Shown here piece after piece: positions 53,042 through 60,622 of a stretch of DNA of 64,000 nt (position 1 is the stretch's first letter; the number at the start of each line of letters is the position of its first letter). Location: contig JAEUTG010000036.1 of assembly GCA_016788045.1 (NCBI GenBank), positions 1-64,000 on the forward strand, read 5' to 3'. The position numbers were made by a program, and so were the translations under genes. Under the pieces are notes generated by a model that did not search any database, was not told the DNA's origin, and saw only the letters and a list, made by a program, of their open reading frames with translations. The DNA comes from Bacteroidales bacterium (GTDB lineage Bacteria; Bacteroidota; Bacteroidia; Bacteroidales; Lentimicrobiaceae).

Positions 53042-56026
53042 ATGCAATTCATCGGATGCTTCAGAAAATTCAGCCTGATCCCCCTAATCACTCTACTATG
53101 TTTACCGGCCTGGTCACAACCGGATTTCAGGCTCTATGCTCCGGCTGATAAATCAGTAACGACCAGCAATATGCCTGTATTTTCGTGGCAACCAACTTCC
53201 TGCAATTACTATGAGCTATGGATAGATGGCATCCTTATGGAGAAAATTCCGGCCACGAAAAATGCCTGTGTCCCCTTTCCCCTGTCGTTTGGAACGCACA
53301 GCTGGTATGTGTACGCTGTACAAGGAGACTTACGGATCAGGAGCAACATCCATACACTCACCATTGACGATCTGCCAGTAGCCGATGTTCCGGCCAATGC
53401 CAGCCTGCTCAGGCATCACTGGAAAGTTGCTTCATCGCTGAATGCAGGAAATGACGGGCATCTGCTGACCATGCAGAAAACCAGCACGCTTGACTGGGCC
53501 ACCACCAGTTTACCGGCCACCGTGCTCACTGCCCTCGTAAGAAACGGCATCTATCCGAATCCATACTATGGCATGAACAACATGTTTATTCCCGATGCTA
53601 GCGATGCGTACAACACCGACTACAACCTGATGAAATTCAGCCACATCCCTGGCGTAAACCCCTGGAAAAATCCGTATTGGTTTTACAACGAATTTGTTGT
53701 CCCCTCGGATTATGCAGGCAAAAGAATCTGGTTGAACTTCGGAGAGATCAACTACAAGGCCGAAGTATGGCTTAACGGAGAGCGTATTGCCGACACTTCG
53801 GTCATGATCGGGATGGAACGGCAATTCCGTTTCGATGTTACCCGCTATCTGCATCAGCAGGCCGGCAATATCCTTGCAGTGGCTATTTACCCGCCCGATT
53901 ATCCGGGAAAGCCGGCCCCCGAACCGCTCACGCCCTTCGCTGATCCGGGTCAGAACATGGCCGATGGCGCCATCAGCCGCAACTATACCAAGTGGGATGT
54001 AATGGGCTGGGACTGGCAACCGGCAGTGCGCGACCGCGACATGGGAATTACCGAAGATGTATTCCTGACGGCCACCGATGCCATTGAGCTGTCGGACCTC
54101 TACGTGGCTTCAGACCTCAGGCTTCCCGACACCAGCTTTGCAGAAATCACCGCTTCAGTTAACTTGATCAACCACTCAGCTACTGCTGCGGATATCATAC
54201 TCAAAGGATCGGTCACTGGTGGAACTGAACCCATTGGATTTTCCCTTAAATACAGGCTGGCAGCCCATGAAACCAGGGAAATTGTGCTGGATAAAAGCAT
54301 TCTTCCGGCTCTTTACCTTAAAAACCCGCGTCTCTGGTGGCCGGCCGGCTATGGTAAACAAAATCTCTACACGATTTCACTGCAAGCAGAAACGGATGAT
54401 AGTCAGAAAGCGGTCATTAGCTCAGATTTTGGGATCAGAAAACTCGAAACCTACATCGGCAACAAGGAACGGGTATTCAGGATAAACGGACGTCAGGTTT
54501 ACCTTCGCGGGGGGAACTGGGTGATTGACATGATGTTGAACTGGAATTCAACACGTTACGAAGAAGAAATACAACTAACCAAAAATGCCGGACTCAACAT
54601 CCTCAGGGTGTGGGGACCTACCGGCGCAGCTCCCAAAGCCTTGTACGAGGCTGCGGATAAACACGGAATCCTTCTCTGGCAGGATTTTCTGAACGACTTC
54701 TGGGGAACATTCAAAAACACACCGGGTTATCAGCCCGACATCACCCTTTTTGAGAAAGCCACCACCGCAATCATCAGGAAATACCGCAACCACCCGTCAC
54801 TGATCATCTGGTGCGGCGGAAATGAAGGCCCCAATCCCAGGGAAGCGCTCATCACAGGTAAGTTATTGCCGGCCAACGACCCGAGGGGCAACCGTCATTA
54901 CCTCACTCAGTCTGACGGCGACGGGCTGCATGGCGGAGGACCCTACCACACCCTCGAACCTGCAGGATATTTCCAACACCCCAAACTAACCGGTTTCAGC
55001 AGTGAAATCGGCCCAAGCGGAGTGCCTGAACTGCAGAGCCTGCTTAAATTCATGCCCGAACCGGCGAAAACATGGCAGCCGGGACGATTCCCGATTGATG
55101 GCATGTGGGCCTATCACGATGCCAACGACTGGCCGGGAGAAGATACCCGGAAATTTACCTCATACGACAACATCGTCAGAAACTTCTACGGGCCTCCCGA
55201 CTCAACCGGGATGGAAGGGTTTGCAGCCTACAGTGAACGCTGTCAGCTGGTCAATTACGATGTTTACCGTGCAGCCATCGAGTCCATCAACCGACAGCTT
55301 TGGTCCGATGCCAGCGGAATCCTGCTCTGGAAATCCAACTCCAGCTGGCCCAGCGCTACCTGGCAGGTTTACGACTGGTATTTACAGGCCCACGCTGGCT
55401 ATTACGGGGCTAAAAAAGCCGGCGAACCGCTGCATATTCAGCTTAACCGCGATAACAACAGCGTTTCGTTCATAAATATGTCGGCCAGATCGCTCCCAAG
55501 GGTACAGGTAATGGCACAGCTACTCAACACGAAGCAGGAAACCCTCTGGAGCATGAACACCGGGATCAGCGCTCAGGCCGGTGAAGTTACCGGTTGCGGA
55601 ATCACCGTACCAGTGCCGGAGAACATGGCTTACCTCAAACTGACTGCCACAGATCAGTCAGGCAGTGTATTGAGTGAGAACCTTTACTGGTTGAGCAGCA
55701 CAAACGATTACAGGCAACTGAATGAGCTGACAGATCAGGACATCAGCATCAGGATCAAACCCACTGACGGAGATAAAGCTGGTTTTTATCAGGTTACCCT
55801 CAAAAACAATGGCCCAAACATCGCCTTTATGCTGCGTATGCGGATTGCCGGGAAGGAATCACATCAGGAAATGCTCCCCTCCTGCTGGAGCGACAACTAC
55901 TTCTCCCTGCTGCCCGGTGAAGAAAAAACCGTTGCCGTGGAAACAGCCATTTCGGGAATGCTGGAAGAACCGGTATTGCAATACAAAACCTACAACATGA
56001 ACGATTTCATCACCATTGATTTTTAA
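53042..56026 (+). CDS. Large GH2 glycosidase with N-terminal Ig-like domain
   Basis: A 994-residue exported enzyme (signal peptide about 1-25, ending PAWSQ). Residues about 26-110 are an immunoglobulin-like domain (FRLYAPADKSVTTSNMPVFS). GH2 domains follow, with GWDWQPAVRDRDMGITEDV in the sugar-binding part, acid/base E595 in WCGGNEGPN and nucleophile E655 in FSSEIGPSG. A C-terminal beta region ends near SDNYFSLLPGEEKTV, closely like the SDNFFSLVPGESQTV of the gene at 49304. The two are therefore duplicated copies with different N-terminal modules. A mannosidase or related exo-activity is inferred from context. Confidence 0.83.
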   Translation: MQFIGCFRKFSLIPLITLLCLPAWSQPDFRLYAPADKSVTTSNMPVFSWQPTSCNYYELWIDGILMEKIPATKNACVPFPLSFGTHSWYVYAVQGDLRIRSNIHTLTIDDLPVADVPANASLLRHHWKVASSLNAGNDGHLLTMQKTSTLDWATTSLPATVLTALVRNGIYPNPYYGMNNMFIPDASDAYNTDYNLMKFSHIPGVNPWKNPYWFYNEFVVPSDYAGKRIWLNFGEINYKAEVWLNGERIADTSVMIGMERQFRFDVTRYLHQQAGNILAVAIYPPDYPGKPAPEPLTPFADPGQNMADGAISRNYTKWDVMGWDWQPAVRDRDMGITEDVFLTATDAIELSDLYVASDLRLPDTSFAEITASVNLINHSATAADIILKGSVTGGTEPIGFSLKYRLAAHETREIVLDKSILPALYLKNPRLWWPAGYGKQNLYTISLQAETDDSQKAVISSDFGIRKLETYIGNKERVFRINGRQVYLRGGNWVIDMMLNWNSTRYEEEIQLTKNAGLNILRVWGPTGAAPKALYEAADKHGILLWQDFLNDFWGTFKNTPGYQPDITLFEKATTAIIRKYRNHPSLIIWCGGNEGPNPREALITGKLLPANDPRGNRHYLTQSDGDGLHGGGPYHTLEPAGYFQHPKLTGFSSEIGPSGVPELQSLLKFMPEPAKTWQPGRFPIDGMWAYHDANDWPGEDTRKFTSYDNIVRNFYGPPDSTGMEGFAAYSERCQLVNYDVYRAAIESINRQLWSDASGILLWKSNSSWPSATWQVYDWYLQAHAGYYGAKKAGEPLHIQLNRDNNSVSFINMSARSLPRVQVMAQLLNTKQETLWSMNTGISAQAGEVTGCGITVPVPENMAYLKLTATDQSGSVLSENLYWLSSTNDYRQLNELTDQDISIRIKPTDGDKAGFYQVTLKNNGPNIAFMLRMRIAGKESHQEMLPSCWSDNYFSLLPGEEKTVAVETAISGMLEEPVLQYKTYNMNDFITIDF

Positions 56027-56044
56027 CGTTTCAGACATTGAGCT

Positions 56045-56494
56045 ATGACAGAACAACCGATGAACGGATCAACCGTTACATTCTTCCGGGCCCTGGAACA
56101 ACTGATTCCTGAATTCTCTTCCAACCCTGCCGATGCTTTTGCGGAAGGCAATGTGGCAGTCTGCGTAATCGATGATTCCGGAAATGTGAACGGCAAAATC
56201 TGGGGTACCCACAAAATCAAAGGACGTCAGTTTTTCAGGAATGCCTGGATCAAAGCCAGCCAGGTGTGGATTACCGGCATGAAAACCGGTGAATATGAAC
56301 GGAAACTGTTTAACGGCGAATTTGAAGAGGAAAAATTCGGCATCGGAATGCCTGACCTCATTGGCTGGGAAGGCGGCCAGCCTGTAGTGTTGCCTGATGG
56401 AACAAAGCTGGCCGTGGGATTCAGCGGCTTCAGGGGATTCAATGATCTGATGATTGTGAAATCGGCTTTGGCAGCCATGGAGGCAAAACGATGA
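56045..56494 (+). CDS. GlcG/HbpS-family protein
   Basis: A 149-residue cytoplasmic protein. The pattern NVAVCVIDDSGNVNGKIWG, then FFRNAWIKASQVWITGMKTGEYE, then PDLIGWEGGQPVVLPDGTKLAVGFSG, is that of the GlcG/HbpS (DUF336) fold, usually 130-150 residues. HbpS in Streptomyces binds haem; GlcG is associated with glycolate use; most members have no known role. No signal peptide is seen. Its start is 18 bases after the GH2 stop, and its end overlaps a possible early start of the next gene. Why it lies in a mannan locus is not clear. Confidence 0.75.
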   Translation: MTEQPMNGSTVTFFRALEQLIPEFSSNPADAFAEGNVAVCVIDDSGNVNGKIWGTHKIKGRQFFRNAWIKASQVWITGMKTGEYERKLFNGEFEEEKFGIGMPDLIGWEGGQPVVLPDGTKLAVGFSGFRGFNDLMIVKSALAAMEAKR

Positions 56495-56550
56495 AAACCT
56501 GCTGTTCACCGAATCCCCGGCCCATCCCGGAACTTTTGACAATTCTGACT

Positions 56551-58593
56551 ATGAAACGATCCTTACTCCTTTTCATGATGATGTTTGCTGCAGCCACCCG
56601 GCTGACGGCACAACCCGTTTGCATGCCCTGGGGCAACATCAAAGGAATGATCATCGATGGAGAAATGATGGCCTTTGAAACATCACTCAGGTCGGTAAGT
56701 CCCGGCTGGGAAGCTTATGTAAAAACGGAAAAGTACCACTGGGCAGGACAACAGACCTACACGGTGGAAGGCGAAAGCCACCTGGTTTCGCACTATCTGC
56801 TGGGAACTCCGCTTCATTACCGGTGCCGGATGACCGGGACCGGTGCCGGAAAAGCCAGTACAGAAATTGACATCAGGGCTGAAGAAGCATACAAACAGGC
56901 AGGTACGTTCTACTGTTTTGAAACACCTGAGTCAGAATTCTCCGATGGAAGTCTCATTTTCTTTTTAAAAAACAAGCAGGTAGCTACACTGAGCCTGAAT
57001 GAAGCTGTGAAAAACGAAAAAGGAGAGCTGATCCGCCTGAGGGCCGACCGGGTGGAATGGAAATCGCCCCGCCGCAACTACCGGATAACAGCGGGTAAAG
57101 CCACTGAAGTGTTTCTGCGGCAGGACTTCGACAGCAACCCGGCTTACCGCAACGATCCCTGGCCACAGCAGCAGTTTGCAACAAGCGACCCACGGATGGA
57201 GAAGGCCGGTTATCAGCTCTACTTCACCCTGATTGACGGCAATGCCGGAAAGGGTGAGTCACGGAATATGGCTTTCAGCCTGGAAGCAAACGGCACCATA
57301 GACCGGGAACCTGCAACCGTAAGAATCACCCCTTCACAACCGGGCAGGGTATGGAGCGGCATCAGCGGCAATTTCCGGTTTCAGTTCCCTGAAACAGACC
57401 CGATGGTGATTGATTACTGCCTCGACAGTCTGCGGGTTACCATGGGACGTATTTCCATGTGGTGGGAAATGTGGCATGCTGACGAACATTCAGATCCGGC
57501 TGAGATGGCGAGGGCAGGAAAACTTCCGCTCCGGTTTTACGAGCAGATGGAACTGGCCCGGAAACTGCAACAACGAAGCATTCCGGTGATTGTTTCGGTT
57601 TGGTCGGCCCCTGACTGGGCCGTGGATAAAAACAACATTCCACGCAAAGGAGTGCACCTCGATCAACAAAAGATGAAATCAATCTGTGCGTCAATTTCCG
57701 GATTTCTGCTTTATCTGAAACAGGAATACGGAGTGGAAGCAGTGCTGTTTTCCTTCAATGAAACTGATTGCGGGGTAGAGGTATTTCAGACCCCGGAGGA
57801 ACATGCCCTGTTTAACCGGGCCATTGGTGCTGAGCTTCAGGCCAAAGGGCTGGCGACAAAGATGCTGCTTGGCGATACCGGCCATGGCACGGCAGTGGCC
57901 AATCAGCTGGTGTGGCCCAGCATCTCCGATCCATCGGTGCACAATACCATCGGTGCCATTGCCTTCCATACCTACCACGGATGCAATACCGCCGACCTGG
58001 AAGCCTGGGCCCGGTCAGCAAGAGCCATCAACGTTCCCCTGATGGTAACCGAAGGCGGCACCAATTCTGCAGCTCACCGTTACCCCCTGGTGTTTCTTCA
58101 GCCCTGGTTTCAGCTCGGGGAGATCGATACCTATATCCGCATCTGCAACATCTGCCAGCCTGCCACAATCATGGAATGGCAGCTCACTTCCGATTATTCG
58201 GTGCTAACAGGAAAGGGCCTATATGGTGACAATGGCCCGCTCCGCCCGACACAGCGGTTTTACAACCTGAAACAACTGGGAAACACTCCGGAAGGATCGT
58301 TCTGGATCCCGGCAAGCTGCGACCGTCCGGAGATCAGCTGTGCAGCTGCAGTGGATATCGCCAATGATACCTATTCCGTTCACATGGTAAATAACGGACC
58401 CAGGCGGGAAGTTGTCCTGAACGGCTTCCCTGAATCTGTTGAGAATCTGTACATTTACATTACTGATGCAAACAGAGGAATGAAAAGAATGAACAACATC
58501 CGTGTAGTGAACGGTACAGCCCGGTTCACAATTGAACCACAAACTTTTACCAGCCTCTTCAACAAACCTGCCGAAACAAACCACATACGATGA
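56551..58593 (+). CDS. GH30-like exported glycoside hydrolase
   Basis: A 680-residue protein. ATG 56551 starts a good signal peptide (MKRSLLLFMMMFAAATRLTA). An ATG at 56491, overlapping the previous stop, would add 20 hydrophilic residues, though translational coupling there is possible. Residues about 20-265 form a beta-rich domain I cannot name. The barrel begins near WSGISGNFRFQ (about 268) and contains PVIVSVWSAPDWAV, like the GH30 strand segment. Acid/base candidate E404 is in FSFNETDCG and nucleophile candidate E501 in MVTEGGTNS. The C-terminal 85 residues are a beta-sandwich. The GH30 call is by pattern only; another GH-A family is possible. Confidence 0.62.
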   Translation: MKRSLLLFMMMFAAATRLTAQPVCMPWGNIKGMIIDGEMMAFETSLRSVSPGWEAYVKTEKYHWAGQQTYTVEGESHLVSHYLLGTPLHYRCRMTGTGAGKASTEIDIRAEEAYKQAGTFYCFETPESEFSDGSLIFFLKNKQVATLSLNEAVKNEKGELIRLRADRVEWKSPRRNYRITAGKATEVFLRQDFDSNPAYRNDPWPQQQFATSDPRMEKAGYQLYFTLIDGNAGKGESRNMAFSLEANGTIDREPATVRITPSQPGRVWSGISGNFRFQFPETDPMVIDYCLDSLRVTMGRISMWWEMWHADEHSDPAEMARAGKLPLRFYEQMELARKLQQRSIPVIVSVWSAPDWAVDKNNIPRKGVHLDQQKMKSICASISGFLLYLKQEYGVEAVLFSFNETDCGVEVFQTPEEHALFNRAIGAELQAKGLATKMLLGDTGHGTAVANQLVWPSISDPSVHNTIGAIAFHTYHGCNTADLEAWARSARAINVPLMVTEGGTNSAAHRYPLVFLQPWFQLGEIDTYIRICNICQPATIMEWQLTSDYSVLTGKGLYGDNGPLRPTQRFYNLKQLGNTPEGSFWIPASCDRPEISCAAAVDIANDTYSVHMVNNGPRREVVLNGFPESVENLYIYITDANRGMKRMNNIRVVNGTARFTIEPQTFTSLFNKPAETNHIR

Positions 58594-60299
58594 AAAGATC
58601 ATTTGTTATAATCAGCCTGTTTCTGACCACTTTTTACCTTCAGGCTCAGATTCTCGGCAGTGTTTTGCTAAACGATGAAGTTAAGCTTTATCAGAAAGCC
58701 GAATGGGACATCACACTGAAGGCATCGTTCAACAATCCGTTTGATTTTACGGATATTGCCCTGGAAATGGTACTTACTTCGCCGGCAGGGGAAAAACTGA
58801 ACCTGCCCTGCTATTACGAATCGGGTCAGAGCGGCACAGAATCGCATTGGAAAGCACGGTTTGCAGCCCGTGAAACCGGTGTTTATTCATATCATTTTGT
58901 TCTGAGCCAGGCAGGTAAAAAGGCTTCATCGTCACCTGTTGCCAACTTTGAGGTTTTAACCTCAGAGGCAAAAGGATTCCTGAAGCCCGACAACCTTTGG
59001 ACCCTGCGTTACGACAACGGGGAGCCCTTCCGCGGCATCGGGATGAACATCTGCTGGGAGTCGAGGGATGAAGATGATTCGAAATACTTTAAAGCCCTTC
59101 ACGAGGATAAGCGCTTCAATTACCCTTATATGCTGAACAAACTCAAGGCAAACGGTGGGAATTTCTTCCGCACCTGGATGATTTACTGGAATCTGCCTGT
59201 TGACTGGAAGATTGTGCAGAACAACAGCCGCTACAGCAACTCCGCTTCAACCTTCAACGAAAGCGGGATCAGACGGATGGATGAACTGGTGGAGCTATGC
59301 GATTCCCTGGGTATCCATATGATGCTCGCTCTTGAAAGCCATGTGGGATATATGGGTACCGGTTGGGAGATCAGTAACTACAACATCCTGAACGGTGGCT
59401 ACGCCCGCACTCCTGCTGAGTTTTTCGCGCTGCCTGAATCCAGAAAGCAATACAAAAACAAACTCCGGTATATGATTGCGCGCTATGGATACAGCCCATC
59501 GGTTGCTGTCTGGGAGTTTTTCAACGAAGTAGACAATGCCATGTACAACGTCAGACCAGAGGATCAGATTCCGGCTGAGATCGTAACAGACTGGCACAAT
59601 GAAATGAGTACCTGGCTTAAGCTCAACGACCCTTACGGTCACATCGTGACTACCAGTGTTTCACACCGCGATATTCCGGGCATGAACGACCTCAGGCACA
59701 TCGGCATCAACCAGCGTCACATGTACAAGAACACGGATGCCATCCCTTCAACCATCCGCGAATACGTGAAAAAACACAAGAAACCATATGTCATCGGTGA
59801 ATCGGGTTACGAATGGGACTGGAGTAAAAATTTCAACGAATTCGCGGATGAAATGGATAAAGATTTTAAAAAGGCCCTGTGGTATGGATTGTTCAGTCCA
59901 ACCCCTGTGTTGCCCATGAGCTGGTGGTGGGAGTTTTTCGAAAACAGAGGTATGATGAAATACTTCAGCAGGATCGCGCTGATAAACCAGCGTATGCTGG
60001 ATGCCGGGCAGGGAGCTTTCGAAGAGGTAAATGGTTCATGGCCGGTTGAAGCAACCCATGCCCTGGGCGTCAGGTGCGGCCGCACTCTCTTTGTACTCCT
60101 CACCTACCCGGGTAATGACAACGAAAGCATCCGCCTCGCTTTGAGTCCCGGCAACGACAAGGTCAGTAAGGCTGAATGGTTCGACTGCGAAACGGGTAGA
60201 TTTTTCCCGGCTGTATTCACAAAGCAGGCAGATAAAAGCATCCTGATCGGAAGCCTGGGGTTTCAGCCTGAGGGAAGCATGATTCTTATACTGGAATAA
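58590..60299 (+). CDS. DUF5060-domain GH-A glycoside hydrolase
   Basis: A 569-residue exported enzyme (signal peptide about 1-19, ending YLQAQ) whose start overlaps the previous stop by four bases (ATGA). Residues about 22-115 form a DUF5060 beta-sandwich (YQKAEWDITLKASFNNPFDF). The barrel (about 130-475) is cellulase-like, with acid/base E313 in VWEFFNEVDN and nucleophile E404 in VIGESGYEW. A C-terminal beta domain follows. Proteins of this architecture include agarase- and cellulase-related enzymes, so the substrate is open; in this locus it may act on a mannan side chain or on glucomannan. It is the last gene of the cluster. Confidence 0.72.
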   Translation: MKRSFVIISLFLTTFYLQAQILGSVLLNDEVKLYQKAEWDITLKASFNNPFDFTDIALEMVLTSPAGEKLNLPCYYESGQSGTESHWKARFAARETGVYSYHFVLSQAGKKASSSPVANFEVLTSEAKGFLKPDNLWTLRYDNGEPFRGIGMNICWESRDEDDSKYFKALHEDKRFNYPYMLNKLKANGGNFFRTWMIYWNLPVDWKIVQNNSRYSNSASTFNESGIRRMDELVELCDSLGIHMMLALESHVGYMGTGWEISNYNILNGGYARTPAEFFALPESRKQYKNKLRYMIARYGYSPSVAVWEFFNEVDNAMYNVRPEDQIPAEIVTDWHNEMSTWLKLNDPYGHIVTTSVSHRDIPGMNDLRHIGINQRHMYKNTDAIPSTIREYVKKHKKPYVIGESGYEWDWSKNFNEFADEMDKDFKKALWYGLFSPTPVLPMSWWWEFFENRGMMKYFSRIALINQRMLDAGQGAFEEVNGSWPVEATHALGVRCGRTLFVLLTYPGNDNESIRLALSPGNDKVSKAEWFDCETGRFFPAVFTKQADKSILIGSLGFQPEGSMILILE

Positions 60300-60486
60300 C
60301 CGCCTGAGACAGGCATAATTCCTATCCATTACATTCATTACAACTTTTCACCGCATCAAAGATGGGAAGGTTGGTTGCTGACCACATTAAAGTTCACAAC
60401 GAAACTATGCGGCCAGAAGGCAACCTGCCCTGTTGATGCACTGCATGCACTGTCTGTTTGCAGGAATCCCTCCGACTTATTAAAAT

Positions 60487-60531
60487 ACAATGGTTGATTA
60501 AGGCCCCCCGGCCAGTTTGTTCAACCATTGT
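60487..60531. repeat. Perfect inverted repeat with nested GC stem
   Basis: ACAATGGTTGA (60487-60497) pairs perfectly with TCAACCATTGT (60521-60531). The 23-base loop contains GGCC-CCCC-GGCC, which can form an inner stem. No T run follows. It could be a transcript-end structure, an operator or the remnant of a small mobile repeat. Confidence 0.65.
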
Positions 60532-60553
60532 CCGAAGAACAGGTATGTTGAAA

Positions 60554-60576
60554 TTATTTAGATTTATTCTAAACAA
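60554..60576. promoter_or_regulatory. Operator-like dyad, second copy of the sod-upstream element
   Basis: The core is TTTAGA-TTTAT-TCTAAA in TTATT...CAA arms. It matches the element at 10687-10709 at 19 of 23 positions on the same strand. A further half site (TTATTCTGAATT, 60578-60589) follows. It lies 46 bases before the start of the frameshifted gene. Confidence 0.55.
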
Positions 60577-60622
60577 TTTATTCTGAATTCCTGTTATAAT
60601 ACAATCAAAAAAACAGCTCTAT

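Larger units (their letters stand above)
60300..60622. other. Intergenic region after the mannan locus
   Basis: No gene is visible. It holds a small hairpin (GCCTG-AGA-CAGGC, 60302-60314) just after the last enzyme, a perfect 11-bp inverted repeat (60487-60531), and an operator-like dyad at 60554-60576 ahead of the next gene. I see no classical terminator for the enzyme operon. Confidence 0.6.

Noticed and set aside
27672..60299. Locus for starch or xylan instead of mannan
   Set aside because: No GH13, GH97, GH10 or GH43 pattern is seen; two complete GH26, a GH5_7-like enzyme and a classical GH2 mannosidase favour beta-mannan.
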